Translations under genes and position numbers: made by a program
In this document: in pieces, positions 36,382 through 46,032 of the stretch
Numbering within the stretch: the first letter of the stretch is position 1
How the letters are laid out: each line of letters begins with the position of its first letter
The notes under the pieces: generated by a model
Databases searched by the model: none
What the model was told of the DNA's origin: nothing
Seen by the model: the letters and a program-made list of their open reading frames with translations, nothing else
Assembly (NCBI GenBank): GCA_965658745.1
Contig: CBFHTK010000012.1
Location: 50,005 to 114,004 of the forward strand
Source: JAHDFB01 sp965658745
GTDB lineage: Bacteria; Bacteroidota; Bacteroidia; Chitinophagales; Saprospiraceae
DNA length: 64,000 nucleotides
Reading direction: 5' to 3'

Positions 36382-38220
36382 ATGGCAAGAAGATTTCAAT
36401 CAATAGAAGAGCAAAATAAAGGTAACTTAAAGATCAACTTTCAAGCTCTGCGATACCTGCCTCGGTTCTTTAAAGAGGTATATAGAACAAACCCAAGACT
36501 TTTTCTTCTAAACATATTCCTTAGACTAGTAAGCTCTAGCTTTCCAATTGCGATGCTTTACGTTGGCAAACTCATTGTTGATCGGATTGTAGAACAGGTA
36601 AGCACTCCTAATCCTCTTGCACTGCAAGAAATCTGGATATTAGTAGGAGTTGAATTTGTATTGGTAATACTCTCGGACATTAGTGGTCGAATTATCAGTA
36701 TTTCTGAGGGTTTTATTGGTGACCAATACAGCATTAGATCATCTGTACTGCTAATCAACAAAACAGCAGAGGTCGAATTATATCAGTTAGAAGACTCCGA
36801 ATTCTACGATAAGTTGGAAAGAGCTCGCCAACAAACTAACGGAAGAGTCACTTTATTATCAAACCTTTTAAGTCAAGCACAAGACACCATCGTTATTATA
36901 CAATATGTTGCTGCACTTCTATACTTTGAACCTTTGCTTATAGTTCTCGTAATTTTATCAATCATCCCTGCATTCATAAATGACTTGAAATTCTCAAGTG
37001 CGAGCTACTCGCTATCAAGATCATGGACAGCCGAGAGACGAGAGCTAGATTATCTCAGGTATATAGGAGCAAATGACAAAACAGCAAAAGAACTTAAACT
37101 TTTTGGACTGGCTGGTTTTGTTGCAGAACGGTTTCAGCGTTTATCATATCAGTATTATGAAATGATGAAAAAACTATCAATCCGTCGCGGTTTATGGGGT
37201 GCGTTATTCAACGCACTTGGTAGTATGGCTTATTACGGTGCATATGTGCTCATTATATTTCGTGTTGTTGGAGGTATCTTAACCATTGGTGATCTCACAT
37301 TTCTATCAGGTTCCTTCAATCACTTACAATCAAAACTATCATCTTCATTTAGAAAGTTTACACAGATCACTTCCTCTGCTCTAAATCTGAAAGATTACTT
37401 TGATTTTATTGATCTAGAAGCAATTGTAGATAGTTCTTTTGAAATAAGAGAGTTGCCTCAAAAGATTGAAAAAGGTTTCACATTTGAGAATATTAGCTTT
37501 CACTATCCTAACACAGAAAAGATGGTTTTAAAATCCATTAATTTTGACTTAAGGGCTGGTGAAAAGATGGCATTCGTAGGTGAGAATGGCGCAGGAAAAA
37601 CGACGTTAATAAAATTGATTTTGAGGTTCTACGAACCTACGTCAGGTCGTATTTTGCTTGATGGCGTTGATATCAGACACTATCACAAAGGAAGTTATCA
37701 AAAGTACTTTGGAGTAATATTTCAAGATTTTGTTAAATATGAATTTACCGCAAGTGAAAATATTGGTGTTGGAAATGTCGAAGAAATAGAAAATGACATT
37801 CTCATTCAAGAAGCAGCAAATCTCAGTTTAGCAAAAGATGTAGTAGATGACCTTAATGAAGGTTATGAACAGCAACTTGGAAAGCGATTTAAAAACGGTG
37901 TTGAGTTATCTGGAGGTCAGTGGCAGAAAATTGCACTAGCTAGAGCATATATGAAAAATGCACAGTGCATGATATTGGATGAACCCACTTCGGCTTTAGA
38001 TGCGAGAGCCGAATACGAGGCATTTCAGAGGTTTATAGGCCTCACGACTGGCAAGACTTCTATTATAATATCACATAGATTTAGTACTGTACGCATGGCG
38101 GATAGAATCATGGTTCTAAAGAACGGTGAGGTGTTAGAAATTGGAACACACGAAGAATTGATGAGTGCTCCTAAACTCTATGCAGAACTCTTTGAACTTC
38201 AAGCCGCAGGCTACCAATAG
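36382..38220 (+). CDS. ABC exporter (fused membrane and ATP-binding domains)
   Basis: The 612-residue half-transporter has a six-helix membrane domain (residues about 40-340) and an ATPase domain with Walker A (AFVGENGAGKTTLIKLIL), Q-loop (VIFQDFVKYEFT), signature ELSGGQWQKIALARA, Walker B (CMILDEPTSALDARAEY) and switch IIISHRFSTVR. No peptidase domain is visible, and no partner half lies next to it, so it likely works as a homodimer. The substrate is unknown. The gene ends 3 bases from the convergent GNAT gene. Confidence 0.95.
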   Translation: MARRFQSIEEQNKGNLKINFQALRYLPRFFKEVYRTNPRLFLLNIFLRLVSSSFPIAMLYVGKLIVDRIVEQVSTPNPLALQEIWILVGVEFVLVILSDISGRIISISEGFIGDQYSIRSSVLLINKTAEVELYQLEDSEFYDKLERARQQTNGRVTLLSNLLSQAQDTIVIIQYVAALLYFEPLLIVLVILSIIPAFINDLKFSSASYSLSRSWTAERRELDYLRYIGANDKTAKELKLFGLAGFVAERFQRLSYQYYEMMKKLSIRRGLWGALFNALGSMAYYGAYVLIIFRVVGGILTIGDLTFLSGSFNHLQSKLSSSFRKFTQITSSALNLKDYFDFIDLEAIVDSSFEIRELPQKIEKGFTFENISFHYPNTEKMVLKSINFDLRAGEKMAFVGENGAGKTTLIKLILRFYEPTSGRILLDGVDIRHYHKGSYQKYFGVIFQDFVKYEFTASENIGVGNVEEIENDILIQEAANLSLAKDVVDDLNEGYEQQLGKRFKNGVELSGGQWQKIALARAYMKNAQCMILDEPTSALDARAEYEAFQRFIGLTTGKTSIIISHRFSTVRMADRIMVLKNGEVLEIGTHEELMSAPKLYAELFELQAAGYQ

Positions 38221-38223
38221 AAA

Positions 38224-38751
38224 CTACTCTTTCTTTTCTAATGAATAAAGATCAATCTGAACGCGAGCTTGTTTACGTTTATCAAATTCCTCAAAAGTAT
38301 CTTCTAAAACAAAATTCGTCTTTGACATTGCGCGTTTACAAGCGTCATTATTTGTTTCGACAAAACCTTCGATTCTTGATAACCCCAAAGAAGTTAGTCC
38401 ATAATCTATGATTGCTGGAAAACATTCTTGCATCACGCCTTGTCCCCAATAGTTTGGTAAAACCCAAAATCCAATCTCGGCTTTTCCAATTTCTTTTACT
38501 AAATCATTGTAACCACCGGCTCCAACAAGCTCTTTTAAGGCAAGATCTTCTATGCACCACCAGATTCCTAAGTTTTCATTTATTAAATTGGAGTACCATG
38601 TCATCTGTTCTTTAGTTTCTTCTAATGTTTCAAAGTGCACACCATAGTACTTCGTAACACTCGGGTCTGACAAGGCTTCATGAATAAAGTCAATATCTGA
38701 ACCAACAATTGGTCTTAATAGATATCTTTCAGTCTTTATGATATGATTCAT
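38224..38751 (-). CDS. GNAT family N-acetyltransferase (RimJ/RimL-like)
   Basis: The 175-residue protein has the Acetyltransf_3 layout: TERYLLRPIVGSDIDFIHEA at the start, AEIGFWVLPNYWGQGVMQEC as the acetyl-CoA loop (Gln/Arg-x-x-Gly type, here WGQGVM), and SRIEGFVETNNDACKRAMSK. It acetylates an amine, possibly a ribosomal protein N-terminus or a small molecule; the target is unknown. Confidence 0.9.
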   Translation of the reverse strand: MNHIIKTERYLLRPIVGSDIDFIHEALSDPSVTKYYGVHFETLEETKEQMTWYSNLINENLGIWWCIEDLALKELVGAGGYNDLVKEIGKAEIGFWVLPNYWGQGVMQECFPAIIDYGLTSLGLSRIEGFVETNNDACKRAMSKTNFVLEDTFEEFDKRKQARVQIDLYSLEKKE

Positions 38752-39195
38752 TAGATAAAATTATAGATGATAAGGTAAATGTACAATAGCTTGATAGATG
38801 TAACGTAATAGTGACTCGAGTCCATCAAGAACTGGGCTAGAATTTCGCATTTTGAAGATATCACAGTTATTATAACAAGTAAATTGGAAAACTCTAAAAA
38901 GAATGCTAAGTCAAATTTACGTATGCAGAATAATATATGGAATTGACAGCAAAGTCAGATTGATATTGCATTGATTTAAAAAAAATGAAATAATAATTCA
39001 AAAACTACTAGCAATTTGAAATTTTATTTAGATTTGAGTTTCAAAGGGTCATACAGTGAGCTTTGATAGTGCAATATTTCTCATGGAAAGTGAGATGCAT
39101 TAATAAAAATGGATTTGTGATTTTATTGAGGGAGCCGTCTAACTAACTATAGGATGGCTTTCCTTTTTTCATCTAGTATGTGATTCATTCTTGAC
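38752..39195. other. Intergenic region with an orphan plus-strand terminator
   Basis: About 440 bases without a credible reading frame. A TAGATTTG box at 39029-39036 (plus strand, matching TAnnTTTG) is followed about 100 bases later by a terminator-like hairpin with a T-run (39130-39169). This layout could express a small RNA of about 125 bases, or be a leftover of a lost gene. No -33 box at standard distance was seen. Confidence 0.35.
39130..39169 (+). terminator. Terminator-like hairpin on the plus strand without a gene upstream
   Basis: Arms 39130-39140 and 39152-39162 pair over 11 bp with several G-U pairs, and a run of six T follows (39164-39169). On the minus strand the hairpin is not followed by a T-run, so it does not look like the terminator of the gene that ends at 39196. 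Confidence 0.55.
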
Positions 39196-40527
39196 TTAGT
39201 GAATAACAGCCACTGATTTAGTTTCCGCAAATCCACGATTATCTAGTATTCTTACGTAATAAATTCCATCGACCCAGTCACTGCAGTCGATTCTAAGAGG
39301 GAAAGTAGGTCTATTAATCCTTTTCACTAACAGTCCACTACTATTATATAGTTCAAGTGCCTGCTTCACGCCTTGTGATTCGTTGTAGATTTCCAATAAA
39401 TTAGCAACAGGATTCGACTTGAAATAAAAGCTGTCATCTTCTTGATAATCATAACTTTGTGGTGTTACATCTAGTTTGTATTTTACAACCATGTCTGTAA
39501 CTTCTTGATCAGCTATCATTCCACCTACACTTACAAAAGAAAATGATCCAACTTTTGCTAAACCTCTCAAATCCATTATCTCAGGAATAAGTCCTACAGT
39601 TTCAAAAAACTTACCGCTTGAAGGATCATACTGTAATACTCTACTCAACGCAGGTACCCCACCTGATCCATTATAAGCGATTCCGTCATAATTATAACTT
39701 ACTTGACTTCCTCCTAGCCACAAAGCTAGCCCTGCAACTTGGATGGCCCCCATTCGGTAACCTACTGCGTCGTTTGTTTTTTCAACAATCCATTCTATTT
39801 CGGTAGGATCTTCTGGATTTATATATCCTTTACGAAATCTATCGCTTAAATTGAAGGGCCCTATTTCTGAAGCTCCACCAAGGAAGTATAAAGTGTCACC
39901 AACTATAGAACCTGACGATCCAAAACTACTGAATATTGGGCCTAGTGGTAATGGTGTGCAGGCTGACCAAATGTCCTCTACAGGATTGTACATCCATACT
40001 TCATTAACATTCCCAATATTACTCCAACCAGTCACACTGTAAAGTAAACTATCCTTGTAAACTACCTGGACTTGATCATCAATAGGAGTAGGGATTGGAG
40101 CGCCATCCTCTAAGAATGTGTCGCTTATTGGATTAAATATGTGAAGCTGGTTTAAAGAGACTTCATTGCCATCTTCAAACACTTCATAGCCGCCTAAAAT
40201 ATAAATTTTGTCTTTAATCGTACTTGCACCCGCAGCTATACGATCTTGACCACCTGGTAAATCAGGTAAAACGGTCCATTCGTCATCGATTAAGTCATAC
40301 TTGTAAGATCTAGCATGAATCCCTTGATAGTTCTTAGTACTATCGATTCCAGAAAACACATAAACGTAGGGCCTATTAGAAATAGTTATTCCAGCAACCG
40401 CTGTATTGCTAATCTTTTCTGGACAAGGTTTTAGAATTTCATAACTTATTTGCCCATTGATAACGAGACAAAACATACTGACTATGAAAGCAAAGGTGAA
40501 ACGTAAGGGCATAATAACAACTTTCAA
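39196..40527 (-). CDS. Secreted Kelch-repeat protein with T9SS type A sorting domain
   Basis: The 443-residue protein has an N-terminal signal (TFAFIVSMFCLVINGQ) after a Met-Pro-rich start; a six-blade Kelch propeller follows, with blade repeats such as RIAAGASTIKDKIYILGGYE, VGDTLYFLGGASE and MGAIQVAGLALWLGGSQ. The last 80 residues are a type A sorting domain (FKSNPVANLLEIYNESQG ... GIYYVRILDNRGFAETKSVA). It is predicted to be exported by T9SS and cleaved or surface anchored. Kelch propellers here resemble carbohydrate- or protein-binding ones; the partner is unknown. Confidence 0.88.
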   Translation of the reverse strand: MKVVIMPLRFTFAFIVSMFCLVINGQISYEILKPCPEKISNTAVAGITISNRPYVYVFSGIDSTKNYQGIHARSYKYDLIDDEWTVLPDLPGGQDRIAAGASTIKDKIYILGGYEVFEDGNEVSLNQLHIFNPISDTFLEDGAPIPTPIDDQVQVVYKDSLLYSVTGWSNIGNVNEVWMYNPVEDIWSACTPLPLGPIFSSFGSSGSIVGDTLYFLGGASEIGPFNLSDRFRKGYINPEDPTEIEWIVEKTNDAVGYRMGAIQVAGLALWLGGSQVSYNYDGIAYNGSGGVPALSRVLQYDPSSGKFFETVGLIPEIMDLRGLAKVGSFSFVSVGGMIADQEVTDMVVKYKLDVTPQSYDYQEDDSFYFKSNPVANLLEIYNESQGVKQALELYNSSGLLVKRINRPTFPLRIDCSDWVDGIYYVRILDNRGFAETKSVAVIH

Positions 40528-40586
40528 GTAAAAGTAATTATTATTATCTAGCTAGCTGGAAAGGATCAACAAACTAAATAGAACTA

Positions 40587-42377
40587 TTAATCCAGCTTCA
40601 ATACTTGTAAAAACGCTTTTTGAGGCACCTCGACATTTCCAATACTCCGCATTTTCTTTTTTCCCTTTTTCTGCTTCTCAAGAAGTTTACGTTTTCTTGT
40701 GATATCACCACCATAACATTTGGCGGTTACGTCTTTTCGTAGAGCTGAGATAGTTTCGCGAGCTATAATCTTCGCACCGATAGATGCTTGGATCGCAATC
40801 ATGAACTGTTGTCGAGGAAGTAGAGTTTTGAGCTTAGAACAGATCTTTCTTCCAAATGAACTTGCTTTGTCCCTGTGAACTAATGAAGATAATGCATCTA
40901 CAGCTTCCCCATTCAATAAAATATCTAATTTGACTAGGTCTGAAGCTCTATAATTGGTTGGGGTGTAATCAAAGGATGCATACCCTCGAGAAATCGACTT
41001 TAATCGGTCATAGAAATCAAATACAATCTCAGCTAGCGGTAAATCAAATGATAGTTCAACTCTTTCAGTTGTAAGATATGTTTGCTTTTGCAATGTACCA
41101 CGTTTCTCCATACAGAGCGTCATTATCGTACCTATATATTCAGGTTTAGTAATGATTTGTGCTGAAATATATGGCTCCTCGACACGATCAACAAGAGTAA
41201 CATCAGGTAGATCGTTTGGCGTGTTTATCAGAAGTTCTTCTCCTTTCTTAGTGTAAGCCCTATAGGAAACATTGGGAACGGTCGTTATTACTTCTTGGTT
41301 AAACTCTCGACTGAGTCTTTCTTGTACTATTTCCAAGTGAAGCATTCCCAAGAATCCACATCTAAAACCAAAACCTAAGGCAACAGAGGTTTCAGGTTCA
41401 AAAACTAAGGAAGCATCATTAAGTTGAAGCTTTTCCAAACTGTCTCTGAGATCTTCAAAATCTTCATTTTCAATTGGGAAAATACCAGCAAAAACCATGG
41501 GTTTCACTAACTCGAACCCTTCGATTCCATTTGGAGCTGGATTCTCTACAAGAGTAATTGTATCTCCAACCTTAATTTCACTAGAGACCTTAATTCCAGT
41601 GACCACATAACCAACATCACCACTTCTAAGCTCTTTACGCGGCATCATATTCATCTGAAGAATTCCCACTTCATCGGCCGAGTACTCTCTACCTGTATTT
41701 ATAAATCGAATTTTATCTCCTTTCCGAATAATTCCATTCATCACTCGGAAATAAGCAATTACTCCTCGAAATGAATTAAACATAGAATCAAAAACTAATG
41801 CCTGTAGGGGCGCATCGTCAGACCCTTTGGGAGCAGGCACTCTACTAACAATGGCGTCCATAATATCTTGTATCCCTATTCCACTTTTACCACTGGCAAG
41901 TACAATCTCCTCTTGTTTACAACCGATTAAGTCAATGACTTGGTCAGAAACTTCCTCTATCATTGCTGACTCCATGTCAATCTTGTTCAAAACTGGTATA
42001 ATCTCCAAATCGTGCTCGATTGCCAAATATAGATTAGAGATTGTCTGCGCTTGAATACCTTGAGAGGCATCAACCAATAGTAGAGCCCCTTCGCATGCAG
42101 CGATAGAACGAGATACTTCATAAGAAAAATCAACGTGACCTGGTGTATCAATCATATTGAACGTATACTTCACACCATCAGTATGCTGGTAATAAAGCTG
42201 AATAGCGTGCGATTTGATTGTGATACCTCTCTCTCGTTCCAAATCCATATCGTCTAATGCTTGATTTGTCATATCTCTTTCAGAGATAGTCTTCGTAAAT
42301 TCAAGAAGTCTATCTGAAAGGGTACTTTTCCCATGATCAATATGGGCTATCACACAAAAATTTCTTATCTCATTCAT
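40587..42377 (-). CDS. lepA: Elongation factor 4 (LepA), back-translocating GTPase
   Basis: The start is the ATG at 42377 (MNEIRNFCVIAHIDHGKSTL); the TTG at 42386 lies inside the promoter box and is not needed. The GTPase has P-loop AHIDHGKSTLSDRLLEF, DTPGHVDFSYEVSRS, VLNKIDM, domains II-IV, and the LepA-specific C-terminal domain ending in QKKGKKKMRSIGNVEVPQKA and FLQVLKLD. It acts on stalled ribosomes. The -7 box ends only 7 bases before the ATG, so the mRNA may have almost no leader. Confidence 0.97.
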   Translation of the reverse strand: MNEIRNFCVIAHIDHGKSTLSDRLLEFTKTISERDMTNQALDDMDLERERGITIKSHAIQLYYQHTDGVKYTFNMIDTPGHVDFSYEVSRSIAACEGALLLVDASQGIQAQTISNLYLAIEHDLEIIPVLNKIDMESAMIEEVSDQVIDLIGCKQEEIVLASGKSGIGIQDIMDAIVSRVPAPKGSDDAPLQALVFDSMFNSFRGVIAYFRVMNGIIRKGDKIRFINTGREYSADEVGILQMNMMPRKELRSGDVGYVVTGIKVSSEIKVGDTITLVENPAPNGIEGFELVKPMVFAGIFPIENEDFEDLRDSLEKLQLNDASLVFEPETSVALGFGFRCGFLGMLHLEIVQERLSREFNQEVITTVPNVSYRAYTKKGEELLINTPNDLPDVTLVDRVEEPYISAQIITKPEYIGTIMTLCMEKRGTLQKQTYLTTERVELSFDLPLAEIVFDFYDRLKSISRGYASFDYTPTNYRASDLVKLDILLNGEAVDALSSLVHRDKASSFGRKICSKLKTLLPRQQFMIAIQASIGAKIIARETISALRKDVTAKCYGGDITRKRKLLEKQKKGKKKMRSIGNVEVPQKAFLQVLKLD

Positions 42378-42383
42378 AGTCCG

Positions 42384-42391
42384 CAAATATA
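42384..42391 (-). promoter_or_regulatory. lepA: -7 box (TATATTTG) directly in front of lepA
   Basis: The minus strand reads TATATTTG. Its last base is 7 bases before the lepA ATG. With the usual distance from the -7 box to the start point, transcription would begin at about the start codon. Confidence 0.55.
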
Positions 42392-42514
42392 CTGTCCAAA
42401 AACGAATTGCTGATACGATTGTACATTAATATTACAATCAAGTATAATAGGTAAACCCATAGATAATAGTGTTGTTTTTGAAATTACAATGATTAATTCT
42501 ACTTTTAATCAAGA

Positions 42515-43027
42515 ATGGATTTTTCGGGAGAAATAATAGCTGGAGATGAATCACTTGGATACTTTGGTGTGCGGGTACCTTCTGCTATATTGCAACACTA
42601 TAGAGATCTCAAAATCAAGCGATTTGTTTTTACAGCCAATGAATCTGTATCTTTCCATGGTGCATTTGTTCCGATCGGTGGTGCGGAATATCTAGTGATT
42701 ATAAATCAAGAGAGAAGAAAAAAGCTAAGTTTAAGAATTGGGGATAATGTTACGATCAGTATTACAGAAGACAAAAGTAAATATGGAATGCCTCTTTCAG
42801 ATGAAATGGCTATGGCTTTCGAAGCAGACGAAGAAGGGGCAAAATATTTTCACGCTCTAACTCCAGGTAAAATGAGAAATCTATTGTACATGGTCGACAA
42901 GGTCAAAAATCCCGATAAGCGCATCGAAAAAGCGATCGTAATTCTTGAACATTTACGTGCCAATAAAGGTAAGTTAGATTACAAAATGCTGAATACTGCA
43001 TTCAAAGAGTATGGAAAACTATACTAG
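42515..43027 (+). CDS. YdeI/OmpD-associated family protein with DUF1905 domain
   Basis: The 170-residue protein has an N-terminal DUF1905 beta barrel (FSGEIIAGDESLGYFGVRVP, VSFHGAFVPIGGAEYLVIIN) and a C-terminal helical OmdA/YdeI domain (ADEEGAKYFHALTPGKMRNL, KRIEKAIVILEHL). The family has been linked to resistance to cationic peptides and bacteriocins in enterics; here the role is inferred. No signal peptide is present, so it acts in the cytoplasm. It is convergent with the small gene at 43059. Confidence 0.85.
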   Translation: MDFSGEIIAGDESLGYFGVRVPSAILQHYRDLKIKRFVFTANESVSFHGAFVPIGGAEYLVIINQERRKKLSLRIGDNVTISITEDKSKYGMPLSDEMAMAFEADEEGAKYFHALTPGKMRNLLYMVDKVKNPDKRIEKAIVILEHLRANKGKLDYKMLNTAFKEYGKLY

Positions 43028-43058
43028 CCCATTTGTATTCAAAAAGTAAGCGAGAACT

Positions 43059-43361
43059 CTAACTACCAAACTTTACAACGTCCTTGACATTTCTGCTAGC
43101 AATTGTACCTGGCAAATAACAGGCAAACCAATCAGCACCATGAGCCATATCCTTCATGCTTGCTTCAGACGCTTTCGCTTGCTCTTTGCGATTCCAATAT
43201 ACAATGTCGATGCATGAGTCTTCTTTTTCACGGTGAATCTCCCATTTGATAAATCCATCCTGATGTTTCATCCAATCCTCATATACTTTGGAGGCAACAT
43301 CGAGTAACTGCGACTCGGTGCAGTTTGTATCTAGTTGGTAGCTGATTATGTCCTTGTGCAT
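43059..43361 (-). CDS. Small uncharacterised protein, possible dimeric alpha/beta barrel
   Basis: The 100-residue protein has the strand-helix-strand pattern of the antibiotic-biosynthesis-monooxygenase (ABM) fold: IISYQLDTNCTESQLLDVAS, then GFIKWEIHREKEDSCIDIVY, and WNRKEQAKASEASMKDMAHG. Such small proteins dimerise into a barrel. No catalytic residues can be assigned. It is separated from the truncated hydrolase by 120 bases. Confidence 0.65.
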   Translation of the reverse strand: MHKDIISYQLDTNCTESQLLDVASKVYEDWMKHQDGFIKWEIHREKEDSCIDIVYWNRKEQAKASEASMKDMAHGADWFACYLPGTIASRNVKDVVKFGS

Positions 43362-43482
43362 GGGTAAGTTGCTTTGTGATTAAGTTAATAAAACTTTTAA
43401 GAATAAGAGTAAAAGAACAAAAGATAGAAGTGCCAAAGTACCGATCAGATAGTGTCCTTTTCTTAGCTATTGATGGATTCTC

Positions 43483-44070
43483 TCAAAAAACCAGAATTGC
43501 CTTGTTAGACTTAGACAGAATTTCATCCATCCGGTGATCTCGTAAATCATCCAAAAATTGCTTCTTAATTGTGAACTGACGTCCATCAATCTGAATAACT
43601 GCTTTTCCCTCACTTTCGATCCCGATCACTTTATCAGAAAGTAAATGCTTAACATGCTCAGGGTCTGATGGTGCGTCCACTGTAGCGATTGCCTGAATTG
43701 AAGGAATTTGATTCCCAGCAAAAATACTAGCAGCTCCCCCTAGAGAATGTCCAATTATAAGCGTTGGTGCTTCATAATGCTCTTCTAGGAAATCGGCAGC
43801 CGCCATCAAGTCATCCACATTACTAGTGAAATTTGTATCTGCAAATTCACCTTCGCTTTCACCCAATCCAGTGAAATCGAATCTAAGAACGGCTATGCCT
43901 TCGGTGTTTAGTGCTCGACTGATATGCTTAGCTGCAATTAGATTCTTATGACCGGTAAATACATGAGCAAATATTGCATAAGCTACGGGCTTAATCATCA
44001 TTGGCAATTCCAATTTGGCTGACAGCTTGTAACCTACATTGTTAATAAAATCTACTTTCTGAGTAGGGAT
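43483..44070 (-). pseudogene. Truncated alpha/beta hydrolase, probably inactive
   Basis: The conserved part (AIFAHVFTGHKNLIAAKHIS, RFDFTGLGESEGEFADTNFT, IIGHSLGGAASIFAGNQIP with the nucleophile Ser) matches a family of serine hydrolases/OsmC-type fusion partners of about 255 residues or more. Homologous N-terminal sequence (QKVDFINNVGYKLSAKLELP) lies upstream of the first usable TTG (44013), back to an ATC at 44070, directly after a TAA; no ATG, GTG or TTG lies before 44013. At the 3' end the frame stops after NKAILVF, removing the last 75 or so residues with the catalytic Asp and His. Lost start plus missing C-terminus point to a pseudogene, though a short expressed form cannot be excluded. 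Confidence 0.6.
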
Positions 44071-44095
44071 TTAGTCTTGTTTTTTTGAGATTGAG

Positions 44096-45847
44096 TTAGT
44101 TTGCAAAGATCATCTGTTTAGTATCTATGATCGTACCGTCTATCAGCAAAGAATACTGATGAATTCCTGCAACTCCGTATCCATGATTATACAGCAGTTC
44201 ATTAACTCCTTCGTTGAGGACAATTGACATTTCTTTAATTAGTTGGCCACTACTGTTCTGAATTCTGACCAAGGCATCATTGTAGGGAAAAGCTCGTTCA
44301 GCATAAACAGAGATGGTTGTTGCTTCGTCAAAAGGATTGGGTGCGTTCTGCCATAGTTCTACCGGAAATCTTGACTTCGTCCCATAATCGATCGTTCCAA
44401 CAGATTGCTTGACAAATATCTCTTCCGAAAAGCAACTTTCGATTTCCAAGTCATCAACTGAAGCGACTGTTAACCGCACATTATTTTCTTCTGTATCAGG
44501 AGTAAATGTCAGCTCTTTAGTATCCTTCACATAAATCAAGGTATCCCAATCATTCATAGTCGTCCTAACTCCAACAGCATAATGCATAAAGTCATTATCG
44601 TCAATGATACTTACAGACACTTCATCATTAACCCAGTCAGCTTCGAGAGAAACAGGCTCCGGACTAATTGCAATCATCGCAGCAGCCACGCCATTTATAC
44701 GACCATTTCTAGCGAGATAATTAAAATCTACAAAAAATGAATCGATTTCCGAATCACCATCTGTATCTACACCAAGTACATCTTCGGAAGTGTGCTGTCT
44801 ATCATGATAATCTTCATCGATACCCGCGTCGCCATGTTCGTGCGCTGACGTGAATCGCATTGCAGGAATATTTTTTGCACCGAAAGGAATATGGTCTCCT
44901 CCCCTTCCCGTGCGATCTTCAGCCGACATCAAAGTAAGTAACATAGGCACTTGCACATAAGGTAAAAGTTCCTGCTGATACTGTAGTTTAATATATCTAG
45001 AAAGACTTTTATGAGGTGAATCGAAATTCCCTCTCGAAAACAGTCGCACTTGGGTTGAATCAATCAGGTTCTCTCCCGGACAAGAAGGCTCTGAAGACGT
45101 CGCTCCGCAAATAATTCCTCCAATTACATCATTATTCAAAACTGCTTTAACATCAATTAAAGGCTCATCAAATTTACAGTAAAATGCCATCGCCTCTGCC
45201 CCATGAAGACCTTGCTCTTCTCCTGTTGTAGTCATAAAAACAATAGTCTTGTCAAAAGTAAACTGACTCATTACTCTTGCTAATTCGATGACTAGCGCTG
45301 TGCCAGAACCATTATCCTCCATTCCACGAGCCTCACAATCTACATCACAATTCGTTTCACAACGACTATCCATGTGCCCCTCAATGATAATGATTTCACC
45401 TGTTCCATCAGTTCCAGGTAAAGCTGCTAGAACATTCTTGTGTCTCATCATTCCGCAAATATTCTGATCAAATTGAAAAAATCCAGTTTCCAATCGATCC
45501 TCGTGCTCTGCATCAAACTGATCAAATTTTGACTTTATCCAATTTCTTGCAGCTCCTATTCCAATCGTTTCTGAAAGTGTATCTGAACCAGTATTCCTTG
45601 TATAGAAACGATCAAGAATTTGTAAATAAGCTTTCAAAGAATCTGGATTTACTAAATTTTGAATAGCTGGAACTACCTCATCTGGATGACTTATTTGGAT
45701 AGAAGCCTCATAGTCGGAGGGATTGTAATTTCCTCTCAGAACTTCTGCTAAGGTTATGTTGGTTATGACCTTGTTTGTTTGGCTTACGCCCAAATTGAAA
45801 ACTAAAACTATTAAGAGTATTGGCAAAATGTAAACTTTCAATTTCAT
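44096..45847 (-). CDS. Secreted M28-family metallopeptidase with T9SS type A sorting domain
   Basis: The 583-residue protein has a signal peptide (VYILPILLIVLVFNLGVSQ), a prodomain, and an M28 (aminopeptidase) zinc domain: IIIIEGHMDSRC (His, Asp ligands), RGMEDNGSGTALVIELARV (Asp bridge), TTTGEEQGLHGAEAM (catalytic Glu pair), VLNNDVIGG (Asp) and DYHDRQHTSEDVLG (His). A Cys-rich insert follows the first motif. The end is a type A sorting domain (LWQNAPNPFDEATTISVY ... QYSLLIDGTIIDTKQMIF). It likely degrades extracellular peptides. Confidence 0.93.
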   Translation of the reverse strand: MKLKVYILPILLIVLVFNLGVSQTNKVITNITLAEVLRGNYNPSDYEASIQISHPDEVVPAIQNLVNPDSLKAYLQILDRFYTRNTGSDTLSETIGIGAARNWIKSKFDQFDAEHEDRLETGFFQFDQNICGMMRHKNVLAALPGTDGTGEIIIIEGHMDSRCETNCDVDCEARGMEDNGSGTALVIELARVMSQFTFDKTIVFMTTTGEEQGLHGAEAMAFYCKFDEPLIDVKAVLNNDVIGGIICGATSSEPSCPGENLIDSTQVRLFSRGNFDSPHKSLSRYIKLQYQQELLPYVQVPMLLTLMSAEDRTGRGGDHIPFGAKNIPAMRFTSAHEHGDAGIDEDYHDRQHTSEDVLGVDTDGDSEIDSFFVDFNYLARNGRINGVAAAMIAISPEPVSLEADWVNDEVSVSIIDDNDFMHYAVGVRTTMNDWDTLIYVKDTKELTFTPDTEENNVRLTVASVDDLEIESCFSEEIFVKQSVGTIDYGTKSRFPVELWQNAPNPFDEATTISVYAERAFPYNDALVRIQNSSGQLIKEMSIVLNEGVNELLYNHGYGVAGIHQYSLLIDGTIIDTKQMIFAN

Positions 45848-46032
45848 CTCAATTATTTTTGTATTGGATTTTTCAACTAAATAAATATTGTAACGAACAA
45901 TGCTAAATTACTAAGATTCGCTTACAAATCTCTTCTTGCAGCTATAAAAGCTAGGAGATGTCACAACTATTGCACTTATTGTACAATCGAAATGCCTAAT
46001 TTAGCATACTTCTGATGTAATCAAGAATACTT

